DNA of 6,174 bases from JBJHBY01 sp050485745 (GCA_050485745.1 JBJHBY010000209.1:1-6174), one strand, 5' to 3'; counted from the first letter of the stretch, positions 1-6,067 are shown. The notes: generated from the letters alone by a model not told the origin. Made by a program: numbers and translations.

Positions 1-342
1 AGCCAGCGCAGCCACGCGACCCTGAAAGTACGCCTCGCGCCCGGCACCGGCGAGGCATCTCTACCCCTGGATACGCTGATCGACGCCGCGGAGCAGGCCT
101 TGCAGACACCGGTCCAGGCCGCGGTCAAACGCGAGGACGAACAGGAATTCGCCCGTCTCAACGGGCAGAACCTGATGTTCTGCGAGGACGCCGCACGGCG
201 TGTGCGTGCAGCTCTGGAGCACAACGCGGCGGTGGCGGATTACGCGATCCGCGTCGAGCATTTCGAGAGCCTGCACGCCCACGACGCGGTCAGTGTCGTA
301 GTGAAGGGCGTGCCGGACGGCTACCGCGCGGACCTGCTCTGA
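1..342 (+). CDS. folE2: GTP cyclohydrolase FolE2 (type IB), C-terminal part
   Basis: FolE2 converts GTP to 7,8-dihydroneopterin triphosphate, the first step of tetrahydrofolate synthesis, in the cytoplasm. It is the alternative to the zinc enzyme FolE. Only the last 113 residues lie in the window; the reading frame is open at base 1 and stops with TGA at 340-342. Family signatures recalled from characterised FolE2 proteins are visible: SQRSH at residues 1-5 of the fragment, the TPVQAAVKREDE stretch (36-47), NLMFCEDAARR (57-67) and ESLHAHDA (89-96). His5, Glu62 and the His92/His94 pair fall where the family has its metal and active-site ligands; this assignment comes from memory of the family, not an alignment. 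The family is about 250-300 residues long, so more than half is missing, including the start, its catalytic Cys region and any promoter. Its 3' end overlaps the convergent aguB end by 22 nt. Confidence 0.88.
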   Translation, partial: SQRSHATLKVRLAPGTGEASLPLDTLIDAAEQALQTPVQAAVKREDEQEFARLNGQNLMFCEDAARRVRAALEHNAAVADYAIRVEHFESLHAHDAVSVVVKGVPDGYRADLL

Positions 343-1262
343 CCGGGCTGCTTACCTCGCCGGTCGCGAGGTTCATCACAGCGCTCCATCTGGCCGTCCA
401 GTCGCAGCAGTGCGCCATAATGGTGGGGCGTTCGGTCGCGAAACAGGCCCCAGGCGCGCCGCCGCCGCTCCAGGGCTTCGAGATCGAAGGTCGCCAGTAA
501 CACCGCCTCGTCCCCGCGCCCGGCCTCCGCCACCTTGGCGCCGGTCTCGTCGCAGATGAATGACGAGCCGTAAAAGGTAATGGCCAGGTTGGCGTCGACC
601 TGGCTGACCTCCCGCCCGATGCGATTGGCGGCCACCACCGGCACCATATTGGCCGCGGCATGGCCCTGCATCACCCGCTGCCAGTGATCCCGGGAATCGA
701 GGCTCGCGTCCTGCGGCTCCGAACCAATGGCGGTCGGATACAGCAGCAATTCAGCCCCCTGCAGGGCCATCACCCGCGCCGCCTCGGGGAACCACTGATC
801 CCAGCAGATACCCACACCGATACGCCCATAACGGGTCGACCACACCCGGAAGCCGGTATCACCGGGGCTGAAAAACTGCTTTTCCTGGTAGCCGGGCCCG
901 TTGGGAATATGGCTCTTGCGATACAGCCCCAGACGGCGCCCATCGGCATCCAGCATCACCAGACTGTTGAAGAAAGCCGGGCCGGCGCGCTCGAAAAAAC
1001 TCACCGGCAGCACCACGTCCAGCTCCGCCGCCACCTGCTGCAGGCGCGCCACGGCGGGGTTTTCCTCCGCGGACGTGGCCAGGTCGAAGTGGCGATCACT
1101 CTGGTCGATACAGAAATACGGCGTCTCGAACAACTCCTGCAGAAGGATCACCCGGGCGCCCGCCGCAGCGGCCTCGCGCACGCGGGCCTCGGCACGCCGC
1201 AGGTTGTCCTCGCGGTCGCTGGAGCAGGCCATCTGGATCGCGGCCACGGTTACCTGGGACAT
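321..1262 (-). CDS. aguB: N-carbamoylputrescine amidase
   Basis: This nitrilase-superfamily enzyme hydrolyses N-carbamoylputrescine to putrescine, CO2 and ammonia, the second step of the agmatine route to putrescine. The catalytic Glu-Lys-Cys triad is visible: Glu43 in LLQELFETPYF, Lys116 in YRKSHIP and Cys153 in GICWDQWFPEAA. The segments YPTAIGSEP (175-183) and HWQRVMQGHAAAN (193-205) are typical of AguB rather than of other nitrilases. The ATG at 1260-1262 begins MSQVTVAAIQM, a standard nitrilase N-terminus. It is preceded by GGGGAG (1270-1275, 7-nt spacing), which lies inside the end of aguA, so the two genes are probably translationally coupled. The protein is 313 residues, while characterised AguB is near 290. 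Roughly the last 23 residues (291-313) form a basic, low-complexity tail that reads into the folE2 3' end. Confidence 0.93.
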   Translation of the reverse strand: MSQVTVAAIQMACSSDREDNLRRAEARVREAAAAGARVILLQELFETPYFCIDQSDRHFDLATSAEENPAVARLQQVAAELDVVLPVSFFERAGPAFFNSLVMLDADGRRLGLYRKSHIPNGPGYQEKQFFSPGDTGFRVWSTRYGRIGVGICWDQWFPEAARVMALQGAELLLYPTAIGSEPQDASLDSRDHWQRVMQGHAAANMVPVVAANRIGREVSQVDANLAITFYGSSFICDETGAKVAEAGRGDEAVLLATFDLEALERRRRAWGLFRDRTPHHYGALLRLDGQMERCDEPRDRRGKQPGQSRSAR

Positions 1263-1265
1263 GAA

Positions 1266-2288
1266 TCAACTCCCCGAACATGCAGCCACCTGCGGCTGCT
1301 GTTGTGTGATGCAGTGAATGTTGCCACCGCCATAGGCGAGATCCCGGCCCGGCAGCTGCACGATCCTGCGCTCCGGAAACAACTCGGCCAGGGTGCCACG
1401 GGCGGCGTCGTCCCGGGGCGGATCCTCGAATGCGGGCATGATCACCGCGCCATTGGCGAGATAGAAATTCACATAGGACTGGGACAGGCGCAGGCCACGC
1501 TTGAAGGCCGCTCGCGGCTGTTCCACGGTAACGACCTCGAGGCTCCGGCCCCTGGCATCCCGGGCCGCGCGCAGCACCGCGAGATTATCGCGCAAAACCG
1601 GATAGTCGCAGTCACCGGGATCGCTGCCAACCATGGCCAGAACCACACCCGGTGCAACAAAGCAGGCCAGCTCATCGACATGGCCATCGGTGTCGTCATC
1701 CGCCAGGCCACGCTCCAGCCAGATCAGCCGCTCGACACCCAATAGCCGCTGCAGCTCCGCCTGCACGGCCTCCCTGGACAGGCCGGGGTTGCGGTTGTCG
1801 TTGAGCACACACTGCGCGGTGGTCAGGGCGGTCCCCTCCCCATCGACATGAAACGCACCGCCTTCCAGTACCAGGCCGGACGACAAGCGCGGCACCCTCT
1901 CCCGCCCGAGGATAAAACGCGCCACGTGGCGATCCCGGGCGTGGGGGTATTTACCCCAGCCGTTGAAGCGCCAGTCGACACCGGCGAGCTGTCCGGCGCT
2001 GTCGATGACGAAGCTCGGGCCAAAGTCCCGCATCCACGAATCGTCCAGCGCATACTCGATGAAGTCCACCCCCGAGCCACAGAGCCTGCGGGCATCCTCG
2101 AGGTGTTCGGGACGCACCAGCAGGCTGACCGGCTCGAATTCGGCAATGGCACACACTACCCGGGCAAAGGCCCGGTGGGCGGCCTCCATGCCGTTTGGCC
2201 AGATCGCCGGGTTGCAGGGCCATGCCATCCAGCAGCGGCTGTGGGGCTGCCATTCGGCGGGCATGAAAAAGGGAGGTGTCGGCGTCAT
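1266..2288 (-). CDS. aguA: Agmatine deiminase (agmatine iminohydrolase)
   Basis: AguA hydrolyses agmatine to N-carbamoylputrescine and ammonia; the product is the substrate of the next gene, aguB. It belongs to the peptidyl-arginine-deiminase-like (guanidino-group modifying) superfamily. Visible family motifs are PAEWQPHSRCWMAWP (10-24), DDSWMRDFGPSF (82-93, Asp88), LEGGAFHVDG (141-150, Glu142), DDDTDGHVDELACF (197-210, His203) and YGGGNIHCITQQQP (319-332) with nucleophile Cys326. The start chosen, ATG at 2286-2288, gives MTPTPPFFMPAEW and 340 residues. The frame stays open upstream to 2459, but that part crosses the pnp terminator and has no family resemblance. No strong Shine-Dalgarno precedes this ATG, only a weak CAGG about 12 nt upstream, so the exact start is slightly uncertain. 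It is the first gene of a two-gene operon with aguB 3 nt downstream. Confidence 0.93.
   Translation of the reverse strand: MTPTPPFFMPAEWQPHSRCWMAWPCNPAIWPNGMEAAHRAFARVVCAIAEFEPVSLLVRPEHLEDARRLCGSGVDFIEYALDDSWMRDFGPSFVIDSAGQLAGVDWRFNGWGKYPHARDRHVARFILGRERVPRLSSGLVLEGGAFHVDGEGTALTTAQCVLNDNRNPGLSREAVQAELQRLLGVERLIWLERGLADDDTDGHVDELACFVAPGVVLAMVGSDPGDCDYPVLRDNLAVLRAARDARGRSLEVVTVEQPRAAFKRGLRLSQSYVNFYLANGAVIMPAFEDPPRDDAARGTLAELFPERRIVQLPGRDLAYGGGNIHCITQQQPQVAACSGS
1270..1275 (-). promoter_or_regulatory. Shine-Dalgarno of aguB inside aguA
   Basis: GGGGAG on the minus strand, 7 nt before the aguB ATG. It lies within the last codons of aguA, whose stop codon is separated from the aguB start by 3 nt. 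This layout favours re-use of terminating ribosomes, and so stoichiometric synthesis of the two pathway enzymes (inference). Confidence 0.6.
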
Positions 2289-2320
2289 TGCTGTGAAAAC
2301 CTGAAGCCATTGCAGATCAC

Positions 2321-2326
2321 AGTGTA
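2321..2326 (-). promoter_or_regulatory. Weak candidate -10 box for aguAB
   Basis: The minus strand reads TACACT here, 4 of 6 matches to TATAAT, within the only space between the pnp terminator and the aguA start. No convincing -35 hexamer lies 16-18 nt upstream. A promoter is expected here because a strong terminator separates the operon from pnp, but the sequence does not prove this one. The upstream flank holds a 7-bp inverted repeat (GGCTCTC at 2331-2337 with GAGAGCC at 2359-2365) that could be a regulator site. Confidence 0.2.
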
Positions 2327-2403
2327 TCGCGGCTCTCGCCGGGAGTGCATCCGCCGCGGAGAGCCACCGCGGGAGCACGCGCATGCGATGAAAGGATGAT
2401 CGC

Positions 2404-2444
2404 AACAAAACGCAAAGGGGGAGCCGAAGCTCCCCCTTTGCGTT
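2404..2444 (-). terminator. Intrinsic terminator of the rpsO-pnp operon
   Basis: On the minus strand a perfect 16-bp stem (arms 2429-2444 and 2409-2424) is closed by the loop TTCG. The closing C-G pair makes it a C(UUCG)G tetraloop, known to be exceptionally stable. The stem base runs directly into TTTTGTTG, a U-rich tail on the minus-strand transcript. It begins 23 nt after the pnp stop codon. On the plus strand the hairpin is not followed by a T-run, so it should act only for minus-strand transcription. It isolates aguAB from pnp. Confidence 0.93.
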
Positions 2445-2467
2445 ACAGCCTGTGGTCACTGCGCCGA

Positions 2468-4570
2468 TCAGGCCTCGGCGGTATCCGCCTCCACTTCCTT
2501 CATCGACAGCTTGATGCGGCCGCGCTGATCGACGTCCAGCACCTTGACCTTGACCTTCTGGCCTTCGGACAGGTAGTCGGACACATTCTCGACACGCTCG
2601 CTGGTGATCTGCGAGATATGCACCAGACCGTCCTTGCCGGGCAGGATGTTGACGAAGGCGCCAAAATCGACGATGCGCACCACGGTGCCCTCGTAGATGG
2701 CACCGATATCAGCCTCCGCGGTGATCGCCATGACCCGATCCACCGCCGCCTTCACCGCCTCGCGTGAGGCTGCAAAAATGCGGATGGTGCCATCGTCGTC
2801 GATGTCGATCGAGGCTTCCGTCTCTTCGCAGATACCGCGGATGGTGGCGCCACCCTTGCCGATCACGTCGCGGATCTTGTCGGAGTCAATCTTGATCGTC
2901 TCCATGCTCGGGGCATTGTCGGACACCGTCTCGCGGGACTTCGAGATCACCTGGTTCATCTGACCCAGGATGTGCAGTCGCGCCTCCAGCGCCTGGCCGA
3001 GGGCGATCTCCATGATCTGCTCGGTGATGCCGTTGATCTTGATGTCCATCTGCAGGGCGGTGACACCATCAGCGGTTCCGGCCACCTTGAAGTCCATATC
3101 GCCGAGGTGGTCCTCGTCGCCGAGGATATCGGTGAGTACGGCAAAGCGCGCACCTTCCTTCACCAGGCCCATGGCGATGCCCGCCACCGGGGCCTTCAGC
3201 GGAACACCCGCGTCCATCATCGACAGGCTGCCGACACAGACACTGGCCATGGAGCTGGAACCGTTGGATTCGGTGATTTCCGACACGACACGAATGGTGT
3301 AGGGAAACTCCTCGGCCGTCGGCAGTACCGCGGCCAGGCCGCGGCGCGCAAGGCGGCCGTGACCGATCTCGCGGCGGCCCGGGCCCATCATGCGACCCGC
3401 TTCACCCACCGAGTAGGGGGGGAAGTTGTAGTGCAGCATGAAGTTGTCCTTGCGCTCACCCTCGAGGGCATCGATGATCTGCGCGTCACGGGTGGTACCC
3501 AGGGTGGTGATGCCGATGGCCTGGGTCTCACCGCGGGTAAACAGCGCTGAGCCATGGGTCTTGGGCAGGACACCGATCTCCACGGCGATACCACGTACGG
3601 TGCGGTTGTCGCGCCCGTCGATACGCGGCTTGCCATCGAGAATGCGACCGCGTACCACGGTCTTCTCCAGGGTCTTGAAGGCGCCTGCCACCGCGTCAGC
3701 GGTAAACGCCGGAGACTCACCACCCGCGAGTTGCTCCTGGGCATTGCTCTTGAGTTCGGCCAGACGCGCCACACGCTGCTGCTTGTCGGTGACCTGGTAG
3801 GCCTCCGCCACCGCGGCGGCAAAACCCTTCAGCAGCGCGTCTTCCAGCGCAGTATCCTTGGCCGGAGCTTCCCACTCCCAGCGCGGCTTGCCCGCTTCGC
3901 GAGCCAGCTCCTCGATCACCTGGATCACCGCCTGCATCTCCTGGTGCGCGAACAGCACGGCGCCCAGCATCTGGTCTTCCGTCAGCTCCTGCGCCTCGGA
4001 TTCCACCATCAGCACCGCGTCGCGGGTCCCGGCAACCACCATATCGAGACGGCTGTTCGCCAGAGCGGCATAACCGGGGTTCAGCAGGTAGCCGTCCTGG
4101 TCGGTGAAACCGACGCGGGCACCACCGATCGGGCCCTCAAAGGGAATACCGGAAATAGCCAGGGCCGCGGAGGTTCCGATCATTGCGGCGATATCCGCGT
4201 TGACGTCCTTTTCCGAGGACATCACCGTACAGATCACCTGTACTTCGTTTTTGAAGCCTTCCGGAAACAGCGGACGAATCGGGCGGTCGATCAGGCGCGA
4301 GGTCAGGGTTTCCTTCTCCGTCATGCGCCCTTCGCGCTTGAAGAAGCCACCCGGGATGCGCCCCGCGGCGTAGGTCCGCTCCTGGTAGAACACGCCCAGG
4401 GGGAAAAAATCCTGGCCTTCCTTCGCCGTCCTGGCACCGACAACGGTACACAGCACCGCGGTATTGTCGACGGTGACGAGAACAGCGCCGGTGGCCTGGC
4501 GGGCAATGCGCCCGGTCTCGAGGGTAACGGTCTGGCTACCCCACTTGAATGTCTTGCTTACTGGTTTCAC
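2468..4570 (-). CDS. pnp: Polynucleotide phosphorylase (PNPase)
   Basis: PNPase is the phosphorolytic 3'-to-5' exoribonuclease of bacterial RNA decay. It releases nucleoside diphosphates, can run in reverse to add tails, works as a trimer and can join the RNase E degradosome. At 700 residues it is close to E. coli's 711. Domain order is complete: RNase PH 1 (about 1-145, with FFKREGR at 76-82), an all-helical linker (about 150-235), RNase PH 2 (about 325-545), KH (about 556-615, VIGKGG at 569-574) and S1 (about 622-690, IVDFGAFV and GLVHISQI). Catalytic Asp487, Asp493 and Lys495 sit in GDEDHLGDMDFK, and the phosphate-binding SSS is at 438-440. Val446 replaces the Gly usually found after SVC. 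The C-terminal tail past S1 is short. The ATG at 4568-4570 is preceded by GGAGG (4580-4584) with 9-nt spacing. The gene shares a transcript with rpsO, and the spacer structures suggest post-transcriptional autocontrol. Confidence 0.98.
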   Translation of the reverse strand: MKPVSKTFKWGSQTVTLETGRIARQATGAVLVTVDNTAVLCTVVGARTAKEGQDFFPLGVFYQERTYAAGRIPGGFFKREGRMTEKETLTSRLIDRPIRPLFPEGFKNEVQVICTVMSSEKDVNADIAAMIGTSAALAISGIPFEGPIGGARVGFTDQDGYLLNPGYAALANSRLDMVVAGTRDAVLMVESEAQELTEDQMLGAVLFAHQEMQAVIQVIEELAREAGKPRWEWEAPAKDTALEDALLKGFAAAVAEAYQVTDKQQRVARLAELKSNAQEQLAGGESPAFTADAVAGAFKTLEKTVVRGRILDGKPRIDGRDNRTVRGIAVEIGVLPKTHGSALFTRGETQAIGITTLGTTRDAQIIDALEGERKDNFMLHYNFPPYSVGEAGRMMGPGRREIGHGRLARRGLAAVLPTAEEFPYTIRVVSEITESNGSSSMASVCVGSLSMMDAGVPLKAPVAGIAMGLVKEGARFAVLTDILGDEDHLGDMDFKVAGTADGVTALQMDIKINGITEQIMEIALGQALEARLHILGQMNQVISKSRETVSDNAPSMETIKIDSDKIRDVIGKGGATIRGICEETEASIDIDDDGTIRIFAASREAVKAAVDRVMAITAEADIGAIYEGTVVRIVDFGAFVNILPGKDGLVHISQITSERVENVSDYLSEGQKVKVKVLDVDQRGRIKLSMKEVEADTAEA

Positions 4571-4597
4571 GAATGAAAACCTCCATTGTGCTGGGCT

Positions 4598-4620
4598 GAC
4601 CCGGGGCCATCCCCGGGGTC
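4598..4620 (-). promoter_or_regulatory. GC-rich stem-loop just upstream of pnp ribosome site
   Basis: Nine base pairs with a single bulged base (4615): arms 4598-4606 and 4611-4620, loop 4607-4610. It ends 13 nt before the pnp Shine-Dalgarno on the transcript. No U-run follows, so it is not an intrinsic terminator. It may shape access to the pnp start or stabilise a processed pnp 5' end (inference). Confidence 0.5.
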
Positions 4621-4646
4621 GGGCTGGTCGGCCACAGCGAGCCGAT

Positions 4647-4707
4647 GCGGCGGCACCGGTGCTTCCCGAGGCATGCTTCGGGAAGCACCCGTTTCACAGG
4701 CCGCCGC
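4647..4707 (-). promoter_or_regulatory. Two-tier stem-loop between rpsO and pnp, candidate RNase III site
   Basis: A perfect 12-bp stem (4658-4669 with 4678-4689, extendable by one G-U pair) is nested inside an outer perfect 8-bp stem (4647-4654 with 4700-4707). The tiers are separated by an asymmetric internal loop of 3 and 10 nt. It starts 20 nt after the rpsO stop codon. No T-run follows on either strand, which argues against a terminator. In E. coli the pnp leader carries a long hairpin that RNase III cuts, after which PNPase destabilises its own message. Position and shape here match that role, but cleavage is inferred. A competing small hairpin (4703-4707 with 4711-4715) would disrupt the outer tier. 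Confidence 0.6.
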
Positions 4708-4727
4708 AGGGCGGCTGGGATGGGTCC

Positions 4728-4997
4728 TTAGCGGCGCAGGCCCAGGCGCTCGATCAGACGGGCATAGCGGTCGACATTCTTGCGCTTCAGGTAGTCGAGC
4801 AGCTTGCGGCGCTGGTTGACCATGCGAATCAGGCCACGGCGCGAGTGGTGATCTTTCCTGTGCGCCTCGAAATGTCCTTGCAGTTTGTTGATGTTGGTCG
4901 TCAGCAGGGCCACCTGCACTTCCGGGGAGCCGGTATCACCCTCGGCAACCTGGTAGGCATTGATGATTTCGGCCTTTTCCTGAGCAGACATGGACAT
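4728..4997 (-). CDS. rpsO: 30S ribosomal protein S15
   Basis: S15 binds the central domain of 16S rRNA at a three-way junction early in 30S assembly and contributes to an intersubunit bridge. The 89-residue length equals E. coli S15. RNA-contacting motifs are present: DTGSPEVQ (21-28), LQGHF (39-43), HRKDHHSRRGL (46-56), and the highly conserved end RRKLLDYLKRKNVDRYARLIERLGLRR spanning 63-89. The start at 4995-4997 (MSMSAQEK) is chosen because AGAGGA (5005-5010) stands 7 nt before it. An in-frame ATG at 5013-5015 would place that ribosome site inside the coding region and add six residues absent from the family. A structured leader precedes it, and pnp follows after 157 nt in the usual rpsO-pnp order. 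S15 is known to repress its own translation in several bacteria through different leader folds. Confidence 0.98.
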   Translation of the reverse strand: MSMSAQEKAEIINAYQVAEGDTGSPEVQVALLTTNINKLQGHFEAHRKDHHSRRGLIRMVNQRRKLLDYLKRKNVDRYARLIERLGLRR

Positions 4998-5004
4998 GAT
5001 ATTT

Positions 5005-5010
5005 TCCTCT
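5005..5010 (-). promoter_or_regulatory. Shine-Dalgarno fixing the rpsO start
   Basis: AGAGGA on the minus strand, 7 nt from the ATG at 4997. It decides between two in-frame ATGs 18 nt apart in favour of the downstream one. It lies 8 nt 3' of the last paired base of the predicted leader pseudoknot, so the fold would sit at the edge of the initiating 30S footprint. Confidence 0.75.
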
Positions 5011-5018
5011 TGCATGTT

Positions 5019-5064
5019 GATATGCGGTTGTGATCAAGCCTGTCCGCGCATATCTGCAGACAGG
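5019..5064 (-). promoter_or_regulatory. Predicted H-type pseudoknot in the rpsO leader, candidate S15 operator
   Basis: On the minus-strand RNA, CCTGTC (5064-5059) pairs with GACAGG (5044-5039). The loop of that hairpin holds GATATGCG (5054-5047), which is perfectly complementary to CGCATATC (5026-5019) downstream. Stems are 6 and 8 bp; the connecting segments are 4, 2 and 12 nt, which is sterically reasonable. E. coli S15 represses rpsO by stabilising a leader pseudoknot that traps the ribosome at the start codon, and this element occupies the equivalent place. The pairings are seen in the sequence; S15 binding is inferred. Confidence 0.55.
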
Positions 5065-5068
5065 TTCG

Positions 5069-5090
5069 CCCCGGACCACCCGGTCCGGGG
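5069..5090 (-). promoter_or_regulatory. Perfect 9-bp GC-rich hairpin in the truB-rpsO spacer
   Basis: CCCCGGACC (5069-5077) and GGTCCGGGG (5082-5090) enclose a 4-nt loop. It lies immediately upstream of the predicted pseudoknot on the transcript and 3 nt downstream of another perfect hairpin. No U-run follows, so a classic intrinsic terminator is unlikely. It could be an RNase-protective or processing structure, or part of the S15-responsive leader (inference). Confidence 0.5.
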
Positions 5091-5093
5091 TGG

Positions 5094-5122
5094 GCCGCGA
5101 TACAGAACCACCGTATCGCGGC
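5094..5122 (-). promoter_or_regulatory. Perfect 10-bp hairpin after truB
   Basis: GCCGCGATAC (5094-5103) and GTATCGCGGC (5113-5122) form a perfect stem with a 9-nt loop, 15 nt past the truB stop codon. Neither strand has a T-run after it. It may protect the truB 3' end, or mark where truB and rpsO messages are separated by processing (inference). Confidence 0.5.
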
Positions 5123-5137
5123 ACAGCCTTCCGTCTC

Positions 5138-6067
5138 TCAGGACGGCTGACTGACCAGACGCCGGGGGGCAACCCGCCCGTCGTCCAGAATTTCTCCGAT
5201 ACCGATGAACTCCCCGGTATCCAGTTGCAGGCGCACCGCGCCCTGCAGCGGCGCCCTCGCCACCTGCACCGGCTGCCCCTGGCGCAGGTAAAACCCCGCA
5301 GCGTCACCCAGGGTCACCAGAGGCAGGGCCTCCAGGGCAGTGTCCGCCGGCCTGAGCAGGGCGTCCATCTCGGCAAAGGCCTCGCGACTGCGCAAAGCCT
5401 CCAGCATTTCCAGCGTGATCGCCTCGGCCTCGAGAAAAGGACCGGCCTGAACCCGCCTGAGCCGCCCCACATGAGCGATATTCCCCAGGGCACGACCCAG
5501 GTCCTCCGCCAGCGAGCGCACATAGGTGCCCTTGCTGCAGCGCACAAAGACATCCGCCTCCGCGCGTGCCCCGGGGCGAAATGCCTCCAGGTTCAACTCG
5601 TGAATCGTCACGCGCCGCGCGGGACGCTCGACCTCGAGCCCCTTCCGCGCCAGCTCATACAGGGGCCGCCCACCCTGCTTGATCGCCGAGAACATCGACG
5701 GCACCTGCTCAATCGGCCCGCGAAAGCGCTCCAGCGCAGCGGCGACCTGCTGCTCCTCAAGACCGGACGCATCCGCTTCTTCGATGACCGCGCCATCCGC
5801 GTCACCGCTGTCCGTGGCCACACCAAACACAAAGGTGCTGCGGTAGGCCTTGTCCGAGTCCAGCAGGTACCGGGAAAACTTGGTGGCCTCACCGAAACAG
5901 ATCGGCAGCACCCCCGTCGCCAGTGGGTCGAGGCTCCCGGTATGCCCCGCCTTGGCGGCGTAGTATAACCGCTTGACCGCCTGCAGTGCGCCATTGGAGG
6001 TGACGCCCGCCGGCTTGTCCAGCACCAGAATACCGTCGACCGGCCGCCCGTGGCGGCGCCTAGCCAT
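5138..6067 (-). CDS. truB: tRNA pseudouridine(55) synthase TruB
   Basis: TruB isomerises uridine 55 in the T-loop of most tRNAs to pseudouridine and also acts as a tRNA folding chaperone. The catalytic Asp47 is in GHTGSLDPLATGVLP (41-55). Tyr75 in LLDSDKAYR and Arg184 in CSKGTYVRSLAEDLG match the family's active-site Tyr and Arg. VPSMFSAIKQGGRPLYELARKG (122-143) is the characteristic mid-region. The C-terminal PUA-like domain covers about 245-305 and ends with FIGIGEILDDGRVAPRRLV, nearly as in E. coli. The chosen start (6065-6067, MARRRHGRPVDGILVLDKP) gives 309 residues, close to E. coli's 314. The longer frame to 6172 is rejected because it overlaps the upstream gene and has no family match. 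The ATG overlaps the upstream stop codon region (ATGGCTAG), and GGGGGTGAG directly before it serves as ribosome site, so coupling is likely. Confidence 0.97.
   Translation of the reverse strand: MARRRHGRPVDGILVLDKPAGVTSNGALQAVKRLYYAAKAGHTGSLDPLATGVLPICFGEATKFSRYLLDSDKAYRSTFVFGVATDSGDADGAVIEEADASGLEEQQVAAALERFRGPIEQVPSMFSAIKQGGRPLYELARKGLEVERPARRVTIHELNLEAFRPGARAEADVFVRCSKGTYVRSLAEDLGRALGNIAHVGRLRRVQAGPFLEAEAITLEMLEALRSREAFAEMDALLRPADTALEALPLVTLGDAAGFYLRQGQPVQVARAPLQGAVRLQLDTGEFIGIGEILDDGRVAPRRLVSQPS

Noticed and set aside
354..372. 7-bp hairpin (ACCTCGC/GCGAGGT) after the folE2 stop as a shared terminator
   Set aside because: No T-run follows on either strand, and it lies within the aguB coding tail; too weak to call a terminator.
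660..1745. Plus-strand open frame (361 codons) opposite aguB and aguA
   Set aside because: It runs antisense across two well-identified genes and their junction with no family motif; a G+C-driven shadow.
2289..2459. 57-codon N-terminal extension of the agmatine deiminase frame
   Set aside because: It crosses the pnp terminator hairpin, has no resemblance to the family, and the standard N-terminus begins at the ATG at 2286-2288.
3554..4576. Long plus-strand open frame (340 codons) opposite pnp
   Set aside because: It is the antisense shadow of a high-GC gene; its composition is His/Arg/Gly-rich, there is no recognisable domain, and the pnp frame is unequivocal.
4998..5015. Upstream in-frame ATG for S15 giving 95 residues
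   Set aside because: The Shine-Dalgarno would lie inside the added codons, and the family length (89) fits the downstream ATG.
5030..5968. Plus-strand open frame (312 codons) opposite truB
   Set aside because: Antisense to a clear TruB, no domain, and it runs through the hairpins of the truB-rpsO spacer.
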